A stretch of 64,000 bases of DNA from Halomonas sp. CH40 (GTDB lineage: Bacteria > Pseudomonadota > Gammaproteobacteria > Pseudomonadales > Halomonadaceae): positions 3,100,001 to 3,164,000 of the forward strand of contig CP112982.1 of NCBI GenBank assembly GCA_041875495.1, in the 5' to 3' direction. Made by a program: the position numbers and the translations under genes. Below, one piece after another: positions 19,821 to 29,325 of this stretch. Position 1 is the first letter of the stretch; each line of letters opens with the position of its first letter. A model generated the notes under the pieces. The model was given only the letters and a program-made list of their open reading frames with translations, was not told the origin of the DNA and made no database searches.

Positions 19821-21398
19821 TTAACTGTGCATTTTAAGTTGTTTAAGGCGCAGACCAAAGGCCGCCAGCCAGGCAAAGTAGACACCGGCGCCCAGCCCTA
19901 CCAGCACGCTCACCCAGCCAACCCGCTGGAAAAGCGAAAACTCAAGCCAGGCCTGCCATTCCGGCGCCAGCCAGTAAAGGCCAATGCTCATCACCGCACT
20001 GCCCCCCACCAGCTGGAGCGCAAAACGCGGCCAGCCTGGCTGAAACACCAGAATGCCTTGCTTACGCAATAGATAGCCCAGCATGCCTGCATTCATAAAG
20101 GCCGACAAAGCCGTCGCCAGCGCCAGCCCGGCATGGGCCAGCGGCCAGATCAGAATCAGGTTGAAGACCATATTCGCCAGCATGGCGATGATACCGATCT
20201 TGACCGGCGTCTTGGTGTCCTGGCGGGCGAAGAAGCCCGGCGCCAACACCTTGATCAGCATGAAGGCCAAGAGGCCAAACGCATAGGCGCGCAGGCTCAT
20301 CGCGGCCATCTGGATATCGTGATCGGTCATGGCGCCATAATGGAACAGGGTAATCAACAGCGGCTTGGCCAGCACCGCCAGCGCCAGCGCCGCAGGCAGG
20401 CCCAGCAACAGCACCATGCGTATTGCCCAATCCAGCATGGCTGAAAAATGCTCCCGGGACTGGCTGGCATGGCGCTTGGAAAGCGCCGGCAGAATCACTG
20501 TGCCAATCGCAACGCCAAACACCCCTAGCGGCAGCTCGACCAGACGGTCTGAATAATACAGCCAAGAAACGCTACCCGCTGCCAGAAATGAAGCCAGAAC
20601 GGTATCCAGTAAGAGGTTGATTTGCGATACCGAGACTCCAAACAGCGCCGGTGCCATCAGCTTCAGAATGCGCCGCACTCCTTCATGGGCAAAATTCGGC
20701 CAGGGTTTGGGCAAAAGCCCCAGGCGAAAAAGAAACGGCACCTGAAAAGCCAGCTGGGCGGCACCAGCAATCAGCACCCCCCAAGCCAGCGCCATGGCCG
20801 GGGTATCCATCAGAGGCACCAGCAAAAGCGCGGCGCCAATCAGCGAGAGGTTAAGCAGCACGGGCGTAAAGGCCGGTACTGCAAAACGGTTCCAGGTATT
20901 CAGCACGCTGCCTGAAAACGCTGTTAATGAGATCAACAACAGGTACGGAAAGGTCAACTGCAGCATGTCCGCCGTCAGCGCCAGCTTTTCCGGGTCACGC
21001 CCGAAACCGGGCGCAAACACCCATACCAGCCAGGGAGCTGCGAGCATGGCCAATGCGGTAATCAGTGCCAGCACGGCGGCCAGACTACCGGCGACCGCGT
21101 TGAGCAACTCGCGGATCTCTTCCCGGGTGCGCGTCGTGGAATACTCCGAGAGCACCGGAACAAAGGCCTGGTTGAAGGCTCCCTCCGCAAATAGACGGCG
21201 CAAAAAATTGGGGATCTTGAACGCCACAAAAAAGGCGTCTGCACCGGTGCCTGCCCCTAAAAGGGCGGCGATCACCACATCCCGCGCCAACCCCATGACG
21301 CGGGAAAGCATCGTCATTGCACTGACAATCAGCCCCGACCCCATCAGCCCACGACGGGCGGGCGGCTGATCGGTGCGATCAGGCGTTGGTGTACTCAT
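19821..21398 (-). CDS. murJ: Lipid II flippase MurJ
   Basis: About 525 residues from ATG 21398 (MSTPTPDRTDQPPARRGLMG), preceded by GAGG at five bases; the frame is open to 21419. It has many hydrophobic helices and the MurJ/MviN hallmarks: TMLSRVMGLARDVVIAALLG, DAFFVAFKIPNFLRRLFAEG, and FNQAFVPVLSEY. It flips lipid II across the inner membrane for peptidoglycan synthesis. Neighbours rpsT and ribF match the conserved cluster. Confidence 0.96.
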   Translation of the reverse strand: MSTPTPDRTDQPPARRGLMGSGLIVSAMTMLSRVMGLARDVVIAALLGAGTGADAFFVAFKIPNFLRRLFAEGAFNQAFVPVLSEYSTTRTREEIRELLNAVAGSLAAVLALITALAMLAAPWLVWVFAPGFGRDPEKLALTADMLQLTFPYLLLISLTAFSGSVLNTWNRFAVPAFTPVLLNLSLIGAALLLVPLMDTPAMALAWGVLIAGAAQLAFQVPFLFRLGLLPKPWPNFAHEGVRRILKLMAPALFGVSVSQINLLLDTVLASFLAAGSVSWLYYSDRLVELPLGVFGVAIGTVILPALSKRHASQSREHFSAMLDWAIRMVLLLGLPAALALAVLAKPLLITLFHYGAMTDHDIQMAAMSLRAYAFGLLAFMLIKVLAPGFFARQDTKTPVKIGIIAMLANMVFNLILIWPLAHAGLALATALSAFMNAGMLGYLLRKQGILVFQPGWPRFALQLVGGSAVMSIGLYWLAPEWQAWLEFSLFQRVGWVSVLVGLGAGVYFAWLAAFGLRLKQLKMHS

Positions 21399-21486
21399 GG
21401 CAGCCTCTCTGCGTCTCATCCATTAAGACGGGCGTTAACCCAATCGTGTTGACGTCGTTATGGCAGGCAACACAGCTGACAGACAC

Positions 21487-21514
21487 AAAAAAACCGGCCT
21501 TGGCCGGTTTTTTT
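21487..21514 (-). terminator. Intrinsic terminator of rpsT
   Basis: Perfect stem AAACCGGCC-tt-GGCCGGTTT with seven A on the left and a T-run on the right, 15 bp past the rpsT stop codon. It can act in both directions. It separates rpsT from murJ. Confidence 0.93.
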
Positions 21515-21529
21515 AAGGCGCTTGCCGGC

Positions 21530-21796
21530 TTACGCCGCCAGAGCCTTGATACGCTTGTTCAAGCGGCTCTTCAGGCGAGCAGCCTTCTTCTTGGAGAGCA
21601 CGTCCTTGTCAGCAATACGGTCGATAACCGGCTGCATGGCATGGAAAGCTTCCATTGACTTGGCGTGGTCACCAGTGCTGATTGCCTTGATCACGCGCTT
21701 GATATAAGTGCGGACCATGCTGCGCTGGCTGGATTTCAGGACGCGACGCTTCTCGGCCTGGCGGGCGCGCTTGCGAGCTTGCTTGCTGTTCGCCAC
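21530..21796 (-). CDS. rpsT: 30S ribosomal protein S20
   Basis: 88 residues, basic throughout (MANSKQARKRARQAEKRRVL ... KRIKALAA), full length for S20, a primary 16S rRNA binder. The start codon is GTG with AAGGAGA six bases upstream. A rare start codon is a known feature of rpsT in E. coli (UUG there), where S20 represses its own translation. A hairpin plus U-run lies just before the ribosome site (see the attenuator entry). Confidence 0.97.
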   Translation of the reverse strand: MANSKQARKRARQAEKRRVLKSSQRSMVRTYIKRVIKAISTGDHAKSMEAFHAMQPVIDRIADKDVLSKKKAARLKSRLNKRIKALAA

Positions 21797-21811
21797 AGGG
21801 TATCTCCTTGG

Positions 21812-21840
21812 AGAAAAAAGGTTGCCGTTAATGGCAACGG
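21812..21840 (-). promoter_or_regulatory. Terminator-like hairpin in the rpsT leader
   Basis: On the minus strand GTTGCC-attaac-GGCAAC is followed by CC and six T. It ends only a few bases before the AAGGAGA ribosome site of rpsT. The position suggests an attenuator or a translation-control hairpin. It could also be a weak terminator for an upstream transcript. Confidence 0.45.
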
Positions 21841-22169
21841 ATTAACTGTATATTCATCGCTTGGCACCTGGCTGTTAATCAGACAGTGCCTGCTGCGACG
21901 TTTCCGACACTCAGTTACCGCTCAGTAAATAATGCGGTAACCGCTTAATTGGATTGGCATTTTGCCTTACCAAAATGTGCAACTGGCAGTGTTGAAAACT
22001 GCCCGTTCACGGGCCTTGTCTGAGAGGATGGCATAGTCTATCACCTGTCAGCCGGGCTTGCCAGCGGTTAGGCGTGTGCCGTGTCGCCGTCAAAGGCAAC
22101 CCCTATCGGGGCGGCCAAGCAGGCTCCACCGGGTGAACCTGCCTTGCATGGTACAAACGCTCCGCACGG
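21841..22169. other. Intergenic region upstream of rpsT
   Basis: No gene is visible. It must hold the rpsT promoter, though I could not settle on one -10/-35 pair. It contains a perfect 8-bp inverted repeat GTTACCGC / GCGGTAAC (21914-21941). It also holds a small GC hairpin at 22001-22014 followed by AGTTTTC on the minus strand, possibly the terminator of the GST gene. Confidence 0.5.
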
Positions 22170-22841
22170 CTATATGCCTGGCAGCGTCAATGATCCGGCG
22201 CGCTCGACAACACGCTGCCAGGCCGAGTCAGCTTCAATACGTGCCACATAGCGGCTGATCGCTGGATAATCGCGCAATGAATCAGACAGGGCCAACGCCT
22301 GTAGTGGAAAGCTCATCTGCACATCTGCGCCACTCGGCCAGGTGCTGGAGAACTGGCCGCGTGGCTCCAGATGAGCCTCAATCATGGAGAGGTGCTCTGC
22401 CAGCTGAGGCGCCAGAAAACGCTCATTGACCGTGGCATTGATGCCCTTGGCGATTGGCTTGATCAGAAAGGGCGATTGTTTGGGCAACTGGCTGAACACC
22501 AGACGCATCACCAGCAGCGGCATCAAGGAGCCTTCTGCGTAGTGTCGCCAGTAACGTTCATTGACCCAGGCCGCGCTATTATCCGACGACGGCTCCGTTT
22601 GCCCTTGGCCGTAACGCATCAGCAGGTAATCCACGATGGCGCCTGATTCGGCAATGGTAATATCGCCGTCAGTCACCACCGGCGACTTACCCAGCGGGTG
22701 GATCTCTTTCAGTGCCTTGGGTGCCAGTTGAGTGTCGTTATCGCGAGCATAGGTAACGATTTCATAGTCAAGCGCAAGGATCTCCAGAAGCCAGAGAACC
22801 CGGTGTGAGCGGGACTTTTCCAGATGATGGACACGAATCAT
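22170..22841 (-). CDS. Glutathione S-transferase family protein
   Basis: About 223 residues from ATG 22841 (MIRVHHLEKSRSHRVLWLLE), chosen because GGAG lies five bases upstream; the frame is open to 22895. The N-terminal thioredoxin-like domain has the GST glutathione-binding phrases GKSPVVTDGDITIAESGAIV; the C-terminal helical domain follows. The Ser in KSRSHRVLW is in the position of the catalytic Ser/Tyr. It probably conjugates glutathione to electrophiles; the substrate is unknown. Appears monocistronic. Confidence 0.92.
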   Translation of the reverse strand: MIRVHHLEKSRSHRVLWLLEILALDYEIVTYARDNDTQLAPKALKEIHPLGKSPVVTDGDITIAESGAIVDYLLMRYGQGQTEPSSDNSAAWVNERYWRHYAEGSLMPLLVMRLVFSQLPKQSPFLIKPIAKGINATVNERFLAPQLAEHLSMIEAHLEPRGQFSSTWPSGADVQMSFPLQALALSDSLRDYPAISRYVARIEADSAWQRVVERAGSLTLPGI

Positions 22842-22979
22842 GGCGACTCCACGGTCAAAGAATGTGCTGACAAACGTCAGCAACAGGTAAAACAAGCATA
22901 CCTATTTTGTTGTGCTAAACCCTACCGGCACCCATCTGGCCACACCAGAGACAAACGTCTACACATCCGCCTTCGGCCA

Positions 22980-23210
22980 CTAACGCCGCGCAGCTAAAGG
23001 TTTAATACTGACAAACTTCCCCTCATCGGAAAAGTGCAGCCGAAAAGCGCCGTGTACGCCATCTCGACTGACGACACGGCGAATGGCTTCCGCCGGAAAA
23101 ATCACCCAGCGGCCATCCAGGCTGCGAGTGCGCACATTACCAATCCGCCCTTCATAGTGGGCCAAACATTCGTCATAAGAAAGATGCAGTACGATATCAA
23201 TAGAAGGCAT
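22980..23210 (-). CDS. DUF2835 family protein
   Basis: 76 residues: MPSIDIVLHLSYDECLAHYE and RSLDGRWVIFPAEAIRRVV match the DUF2835 family, small cytoplasmic proteins of gammaproteobacteria with no known function. It is complete in length. It is transcribed away from the SprA-like gene, and the roughly 90 bp between them should hold both promoters. Confidence 0.85.
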   Translation of the reverse strand: MPSIDIVLHLSYDECLAHYEGRIGNVRTRSLDGRWVIFPAEAIRRVVSRDGVHGAFRLHFSDEGKFVSIKPLAARR

Positions 23211-23303
23211 TGACGTTGTGATGTTCCTGTCTTGCAGTCTGAGGACGAGTTGCCGATACTAGTCTATAATGTTACTTCATCGTTTACTTTCTCGGTACCG
23301 CTT

Positions 23304-24224
23304 ATGTCCATCTCAGCTGTCAGTAGCGCATTACCGTCAACCTACTGGTCGGTCACTGCCTCTGCGACGAGCCGCGTAGGCAGCGCCGAGCGAGCCGCAG
23401 GCGCGACGCTTTCCCAGGCAGACCAGCGCCCGATTGCCGAAACAGGCAATGACTACGCGCGGGTAGCTTTATCTACCGCCAACCCGGCGGAAAGCACCGC
23501 CAACAGCCGCAGGTCTACCGAACGCGCCAGTGATGACGCTGCGCCGATCAACTCGCCGGAAGGATCAGAACAGAACCGATCCGCACGGTCAGGTGACGAA
23601 ACTCAGGAAAACCGGGAAAGCGACGAGAACCCTTTTGGTAACGCCCCCACACGCTCGGACGGCACGCCGCTGAACGAACAGGAAATCCGCCAGGTTGAGC
23701 AGCTCAAACGCACCGACCAGGAAGTCCGCCAGCACGAGCGCGCCCATGAAGTTGCCGGAGGCCCCTATACCGGCAGCGCCAGCTACGATTATCAATCCGG
23801 CCCGGATGGCAACCGCTATGCGGTTGGCGGTGAAGTGCCGATTGATTACGGCCCGGTGAAGGGTGACCCCCAGGCCACCGTTGAGAAAATGCAGACCGTG
23901 ATTGCCGCCGCCCTGGCACCGGCAGAGCCTTCGTCCAAGGACCTGCAAGTCGCTGCCCAGGCGCGCCAGTATCTGCTGGAAGCCAAACTTGAGGCCTCAA
24001 GGCTGCAAAGTGAAATGAACAATGCCCGCGCGACGGGCACAGAAAGCAGCAGCGCTGCTGATGCTGAGAATGCACAAGCCGACACAGCCAGCAGCGCCGC
24101 TGCTGGCAACACGGGCAACGGTATTGACCCCAGCGCCATGCCTGCCCGAGGCAACCTGGCCGCTGATACAGATGGCTCGGCGGTTGACCCCAGCAGCAGC
24201 GCTGACAATTCCCGCGCCGCTTGA
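23304..24224 (+). CDS. SprA-related putative metalloprotease CJM1_0395-type family protein
   Basis: About 306 residues from ATG 23304 (MSISAVSSALPSTYWSVTAS); the frame is open from 23232. Residues about 20-120 are low-complexity Ser/Asp/Glu/Arg. The conserved core is QEIRQVEQLKRTDQEVRQHE-RAHEVAGGPYTGSASYDYQ, with an HERAH motif like the HExxH zinc site, then YAVGGEVPIDYGPVKGDPQA. This layout is that of the SprA-related family, annotated as putative metalloproteases. The C-terminal 90 residues are Ala/Ser/Asp-rich. It ends 9 bp before the oppositely oriented PAS gene. Activity is unproven. Confidence 0.8.
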   Translation: MSISAVSSALPSTYWSVTASATSRVGSAERAAGATLSQADQRPIAETGNDYARVALSTANPAESTANSRRSTERASDDAAPINSPEGSEQNRSARSGDETQENRESDENPFGNAPTRSDGTPLNEQEIRQVEQLKRTDQEVRQHERAHEVAGGPYTGSASYDYQSGPDGNRYAVGGEVPIDYGPVKGDPQATVEKMQTVIAAALAPAEPSSKDLQVAAQARQYLLEAKLEASRLQSEMNNARATGTESSSAADAENAQADTASSAAAGNTGNGIDPSAMPARGNLAADTDGSAVDPSSSADNSRAA

Positions 24225-24232
24225 CGGCTTCT

Positions 24233-25018
24233 TCAAAGGTCGTGAAACACTGCCACAAAGCGGCGTACCTGGCCCTCATCATCATGCACCGCGGTGATGG
24301 CCTGCCAATAACGGGCAATCTCGCCGCTCTTGTTGCGATTCCACACTTCACCCTGCCAGTGGCCCTTCTCACGCAGTGAACGCCACATCTGCTGATAGAA
24401 GTCGTCATCGTGGCGGCCAGACTTGAGCAGGCGTGGCGTTTGTCCTACCGCTTCGGCGCTTGAATAGCCGGTAATCTCTACAAATGCCTGGTTCACCCGT
24501 TCAATGACCACATCCGCATCGGTAATCAAGGTAGCCTGACCGGTTTCAAACGCGGCCGCCATCAAGCGCAGCTCATTCTCCTGGCGGCGCCAGTGAGTAA
24601 TATCCTCCTTGACGGCAACATAGTTGAGAATCTCACCGTCTGAATGCTTGACCGGTGTGATGGTCTGCTTCTCCCAGTACAGCTCGCCGTTCTTGCGTCG
24701 ATTGAGAATTTCACCTTTCCAGACATCGCCAGCTTTCAGCGTTGCCCACATGGTGTCGTAGACCGCATTCGGCGTCATGCCAGACTGAATCAAGGCGGGC
24801 GTCTTACCCAGGAGCTCCTCACGGTCATAGCCGGTGATTTCCAGAAAACGCTGGTTAACAAACTCGATGCAACCATTCGCATCAGTAATGGCTGTCGCCA
24901 CCGGGCTCTGCTCAACGGCCACGTAGAACTGCTCAAAACGCAGCCCGGAAAGCGTATCGACCGTTGAGGTTTTTTTATCAGGGTGGCCGCTGTTGGCAGA
25001 GTGAAGAGTATGGGTCAT
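24233..25018 (-). CDS. Tandem PAS/PAC-domain protein without an output domain
   Basis: About 261 residues from ATG 25018 (MTHTLHSANSGHPDKK), chosen for AGGAGG nine bases upstream; the frame is open to 25123. Two PAS domains with PAC motifs follow each other: FEQFYVAVEQSPVATAITDA and ITPVKHSDGEILNYVAVKED, then LITDADVVIERVNQAFVEIT and ITAVHDDEGQVRRFVAVFHD. The protein ends right after the second PAC, with no kinase, GGDEF or HTH. It lies 117 bp downstream of the chemoreceptor gene on the same strand and may be cotranscribed, perhaps as an accessory sensor. Cofactor unknown. Confidence 0.85.
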   Translation of the reverse strand: MTHTLHSANSGHPDKKTSTVDTLSGLRFEQFYVAVEQSPVATAITDANGCIEFVNQRFLEITGYDREELLGKTPALIQSGMTPNAVYDTMWATLKAGDVWKGEILNRRKNGELYWEKQTITPVKHSDGEILNYVAVKEDITHWRRQENELRLMAAAFETGQATLITDADVVIERVNQAFVEITGYSSAEAVGQTPRLLKSGRHDDDFYQQMWRSLREKGHWQGEVWNRNKSGEIARYWQAITAVHDDEGQVRRFVAVFHDL

Positions 25019-25134
25019 GGCCGGTGGCCTCCTACCTACGCTGATCGTCAATATCCAGGCAGCCTCCGGCACAAATGCCATAAGATACCCGGGCGCCCTT
25101 GATAAAAAGCGCCCGAATATCATGACGGCTGTGG

Positions 25135-27078
25135 CTAGGAAGACGCAAGCCGCGGCGTGGTGCCAACTTCGTGAACCTGATATTTACCGATCATTTGTGC
25201 CATTTCTTCTGCCTGTTCATCCAACGAGCGGCTGGCAGCCGCCACTTCCTCTACCAGGGCGGCGTTCTGCTGGGTGACTTCTTCCAGTTGGGTCATGGCA
25301 CGGTTGATTTCCTCAATCCCTGATGACTGTTCTGTGGTCGCCGAGGCCATTTCATCGACCAGATTGGCGACTTTCTGCACCCGCTCGGAAATGGTCTTGA
25401 GCGTTTCGCTGGTAGACGTCACCAGCGCTTCCCCTTCACTGATCCGCGCAACATTGTTATCAATCAAGTGGCGAATCTGGTCGGCTTCCTCAGAGCTACG
25501 GCTAGCAAGCTTACGCACTTCATCAGCAACGACTGCAAAACCACGCCCATGCTCACCGGCGCGGGCCGCCTCAACCGAGGCATTCAATGCCAACAGGTTG
25601 GTCTGGAAGGTGATGTTGTCAATCGCGGCAATAATGGTAGTGACCTGATCATTGGCACCATGAATCTGATGCATGGCGTCCTGAGCGCGGGTGGCCACCG
25701 ACGACGCTTCCTGTGCTTCACGAGCAACGTCCTTGGTCATACTCTGGGCCTGATGGGCATTATCAGCGCTCTGGCGAACAGTCGCAGTGATTTCTTCCAT
25801 ACTTGAGGCCGTCTGCACCAGAGAGGCCGACTGCTCCTCGGTACGCTGGGCCAGATCCTGGTTGCCCTGGGCAATTTCACCGCTGGCCACTTCCACAGAT
25901 TGAGCATTGCGTTTGAATTCGGCAATCAGGGTTTCGATTTCCTCAGAGGCGTGGTTAAAGGCCGTGTAAAGCTTTGAAAGCTCATCGCTGCCCGGCACTG
26001 CCAGGCGCTGAGTCAGGTCATTGCCACGTGTCTCGATATTCTCCAGGGCGCGTTTCAAAGGCCGCGTAATGCCACGTACGATCAACACCGCTGCCAGCAC
26101 AGCGGCCAGCGCCGTCACCAGCGCGACGACCAGATAGCTCCATAGCGCCGTGCGAGCCTCGCCACGCAGGGTAGCGGTACTCTCGATCACCTTATCAGCC
26201 AACTGGTCTTCCAGCGCCTTGAGGCGGCCAATCTTGACGGTCTGCCATTCAAACCACTGCTCTGGGGAGACGTTGTAGCCGCCACGCTCATAGCGCTCAA
26301 TTGCCAGCTCGCGACGCTCGATCAGGCGCTCAATTTCCGGGCCACTCAACGCCTGATCCAACTGTTCAAGATCTTCAGGGCTGGCAAAAGTACGCAGACT
26401 GGTCAGAAATGCCTGTTCCCGGCCTAACAGAGACAGAAAGTTGCGCAGCATATCCGTCGACATACCATCCGCCGCAAAGGCATTGGACAACATGGCCCGC
26501 TCAATACCCGCCAGATCCTTGGCCTCCAGCAGGCTATAATAAGCGGTCAGCTGGCGGCTGATTTCGCCCTCACTGGTCAACCGCGACAGCGCACCTACCA
26601 GCCGCATCAACTGACCGTTAATTGAGGTGTAGTGGCTAATCGCCTCGCCGCTGGGAATATCCAGGCGATCCACCCTGGCGCGCACCTGGCGGGTTGCGTT
26701 CCACTGACGGTTAAGCTGTTCAAACTGGGTAAGGGCCGCAGCACTCAATACGCCTTCTTCAAGCGCGTCGCGTTGATTAAAGAACGCCTCGGCAGCAGCG
26801 TCGACTTCAGGGCGCTGCCCGTTCAGACGTTGCCCGAACGACTGCCCTTCACTGCCGATAAAGCCAGCGGTCATCCCCCTTTCCAACTGCACCTGATGCA
26901 CCCAGTCGCCAGCCCGCTGAGCCAGTTCGGTCATCGCATAGAGACGATCAAGCTCGCGCACCAAGCTCTGGCGTTCCAGCACGCCGTTAACCGCAAACCA
27001 GGCCAGCGCCAATAAAGGCAATGCCAACACCAGGGCGAATTTGGCGCGCATCGGAATTCGATTCAAAAACTGTGTCAT
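25135..27078 (-). CDS. Methyl-accepting chemotaxis protein with NIT-type sensor
   Basis: 647 residues. One N-terminal membrane helix ([18 protein letters not shown]), then a periplasmic helical domain of about 280 residues with the NIT-like phrase [21 protein letters not shown] second membrane helix ([19 protein letters not shown]) precedes a HAMP domain and the signalling hairpin, with the conserved tip [20 protein letters not shown] and [23 protein letters not shown] domains sense nitrate/nitrite in some receptors; the ligand here is inferred. No C-terminal CheR-binding pentapeptide is seen. The PAS gene follows it. Confidence 0.93.
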   Translation of the reverse strand: MTQFLNRIPMRAKFALVLALPLLALAWFAVNGVLERQSLVRELDRLYAMTELAQRAGDWVHQVQLERGMTAGFIGSEGQSFGQRLNGQRPEVDAAAEAFFNQRDALEEGVLSAAALTQFEQLNRQWNATRQVRARVDRLDIPSGEAISHYTSINGQLMRLVGALSRLTSEGEISRQLTAYYSLLEAKDLAGIERAMLSNAFAADGMSTDMLRNFLSLLGREQAFLTSLRTFASPEDLEQLDQALSGPEIERLIERRELAIERYERGGYNVSPEQWFEWQTVKIGRLKALEDQLADKVIESTATLRGEARTALWSYLVVALVTALAAVLAAVLIVRGITRPLKRALENIETRGNDLTQRLAVPGSDELSKLYTAFNHASEEIETLIAEFKRNAQSVEVASGEIAQGNQDLAQRTEEQSASLVQTASSMEEITATVRQSADNAHQAQSMTKDVAREAQEASSVATRAQDAMHQIHGANDQVTTIIAAIDNITFQTNLLALNASVEAARAGEHGRGFAVVADEVRKLASRSSEEADQIRHLIDNNVARISEGEALVTSTSETLKTISERVQKVANLVDEMASATTEQSSGIEEINRAMTQLEEVTQQNAALVEEVAAASRSLDEQAEEMAQMIGKYQVHEVGTTPRLASS

Positions 27079-27322
27079 GGCTTAGCCCCGGGTATAAAAA
27101 TGTATTAACGTCACACGCAGCATCGCCAACAATAGCAGCGATTTTTAAGACCGCATCACCGCTAGTCCAATTGTTAAACAATGATAAGCAATGCGAAGAA
27201 AGACAAGTCTAGAGGCTTTCTACTGCGACGTCTTGCCCCAAGTCATAAGATTTATGATTCCCACGCAGGAGAATGGGAAGGGGGAAGAAAGTGTCGAAGG
27301 AAAAGTGAGCACCAAGGCCTGT

Positions 27323-29317
27323 TTAACACCTCAATGCCTTGGGCGGTGGAAAGACCACATCCATGCCCCGAACGTCCAGTTGGCGGATATCTAGCGGCCG
27401 GCCTTCTTCATCCAGAGTCACCAACCCAATACCGCTGCCGTTCCATAGCCGTTCACCTGCTTTTGCCTGCTCAGGGTCGCGGGGGTAGACGCTGAACTTA
27501 CGGCGCTTGGTCAGCCAATTAAGCGGCGACAAGGGGGCGTATAGCCAGCGGTTAAGGCGGTCAAAGGTATTTAATAGCGTCTCTGGAAAGGTGTTCTTGA
27601 TCCCGCTTGAGGTAATCTGCCAAAGGTGGGGCGTTTCTTCACGATGGCTGACCAGAATGTCGTAGGCAAAGGAGTAGTGCACATCACCGGAAAGAATAAC
27701 GAAATTACCCGGAGTTTTTGAATGCCGCCAGATCTGCAGCAACACGCTGGCCGCACCGCGATGGGCCATCCAGTTTTCGGCATCGACTACCAAGGGTTTG
27801 CCCAGCCAGGTGAAGATCTTCTGGATGCCCTCGATCAATTTGACGCCAAACATCGGCGCGGGGGACACAATGATCGCGCCTGGGGCATCAATCAGTGCCT
27901 GCTGCATTTCCATCAGCGCTTCCCAGTCCATCAGCCCAGAGGGCCGCTTGGGGTTACTTTCACTGCGCCAGCGGCGGGTACGGGTATCCAGCACAATCAA
28001 GGGCGGGCTGCCCGGCAGTTGGTATTCCCAGCCCTGAAAGCGCAGCAGTTGCTCGATAAACTCATCATGCTGTTCAGCCACCAGCGGCCTGGGTGCGGGT
28101 GAGGAAGTGCGCAACAGCGCCTGAGTGCTATCAATCAGCCCTTGCAGTTTTTCCGGAGCATTCCCCCAGCCCTGGCACAGCAGATAGGCAAACAGCGCAT
28201 TACCGATAATCCGCTTGGAAAACGGATGGCCATAGGCCGTCATTTCCCAATCAGCGGTCAGGTTCCAGTCATCAGTGACGTCATGATCATCAAAAATCAT
28301 CAGGCTGGGAATATGCGCCATCACCCGGGCACACTGCGGCAAACCATCCACAAAAGCATCAATAATGCCTTTCTCCTGCTGATAAAGCTGCGCCTTGTCG
28401 GCTTCCAGTTCGGGCGCTGTCACCTCGACCAGCCGCCAGGGCGTGGGTGACCAGGTCAGAAAATACATGGCCAGCATTTCTGCCAGCGTCATCAAGTGAT
28501 TGTGGGCGTTGGCCGAGGTGAATATCGGTTTTTTGACGCCACCAAAAAAACGCTCACGCAAGGCGGCATTGCTGGTCGCATCGGGCAACAACGCCTCACG
28601 CTGGTAGTAGCTGTTGGCTGACTGATACAGCGCCTGGCTGTCGCCCACGGTCGCCCCTTCCAGCACTTCATCTACCAGCCCCAGGCGCGCAATCAGGGCA
28701 TGAATTGCCCGCAGCAGCGGGCCAGCCACGTCATCGACATATACCTGATCACCGGTCATCAACAGCCAGGCCGGGCGCTGCTCGCTATCCATCAGGCGGC
28801 TCTCCAACCAGCTATCAGCGCGCACCAGGCCATCCGGGCCATCATGATGAGGCTTGCGACAAGAGCCATGCAGCAGCCGCCGATGATCAGAGGCAATCAC
28901 CAGATTCGGGCAATCCCTGCCTGCATAGCACAGCCAGGGCGCCCATTGACCGATACCGGCAACCTCGCCATCCGCGTTTTCCACCAAGACGTCATAATCA
29001 ATCAGCGTATCGGTCGGCAGCGGCGACCCCAGCTCCAGGTCAATCAAGTACAGGCAAGCGTGGCGCCCTAGCCACACACATTGCTGGGCATCTTCAAGCG
29101 CGTGACATTGCGCAGGCTGCCCGATAGGCTGCAGTTTGAGCTGAAGTTTCACTTCCCGAGAGGCCACTAACCACATCACCCAGCGGCCTGACGTTATTCT
29201 GCGCAGCAAGGGCCCCACCAAAATATCTGGCAGGGTTTGTGTCGACGGAGTTTGTGTCGATAGGGTTGGTGTAGAAAGGGTTGGTGCAGATAAAGGTGTC
29301 TGTTCTGATTCAGGCAT
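27323..29317 (-). CDS. PhoD-like phosphatase family protein
   Basis: About 664 residues from ATG 29317 (MPESEQTPLSAPTLST), with GAGGG five bases upstream; an in-frame TTG at 29329 overlaps the kinase stop. Metal-binding phrases of the PhoD-like metallophosphatase fold are present: LLMTGDQVYVDDVAGPLL, MIFDDHDVTDDWNLTADWEM and FVILSGDVHYSFAYDILV. There is no signal peptide, unlike secreted PhoD, so it is probably cytoplasmic. It follows the sensor kinase by 8 bp, suggesting co-regulation. Substrate unknown. Confidence 0.85.
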   Translation of the reverse strand: MPESEQTPLSAPTLSTPTLSTQTPSTQTLPDILVGPLLRRITSGRWVMWLVASREVKLQLKLQPIGQPAQCHALEDAQQCVWLGRHACLYLIDLELGSPLPTDTLIDYDVLVENADGEVAGIGQWAPWLCYAGRDCPNLVIASDHRRLLHGSCRKPHHDGPDGLVRADSWLESRLMDSEQRPAWLLMTGDQVYVDDVAGPLLRAIHALIARLGLVDEVLEGATVGDSQALYQSANSYYQREALLPDATSNAALRERFFGGVKKPIFTSANAHNHLMTLAEMLAMYFLTWSPTPWRLVEVTAPELEADKAQLYQQEKGIIDAFVDGLPQCARVMAHIPSLMIFDDHDVTDDWNLTADWEMTAYGHPFSKRIIGNALFAYLLCQGWGNAPEKLQGLIDSTQALLRTSSPAPRPLVAEQHDEFIEQLLRFQGWEYQLPGSPPLIVLDTRTRRWRSESNPKRPSGLMDWEALMEMQQALIDAPGAIIVSPAPMFGVKLIEGIQKIFTWLGKPLVVDAENWMAHRGAASVLLQIWRHSKTPGNFVILSGDVHYSFAYDILVSHREETPHLWQITSSGIKNTFPETLLNTFDRLNRWLYAPLSPLNWLTKRRKFSVYPRDPEQAKAGERLWNGSGIGLVTLDEEGRPLDIRQLDVRGMDVVFPPPKALRC

Positions 29318-29325
29318 GGAAACCC

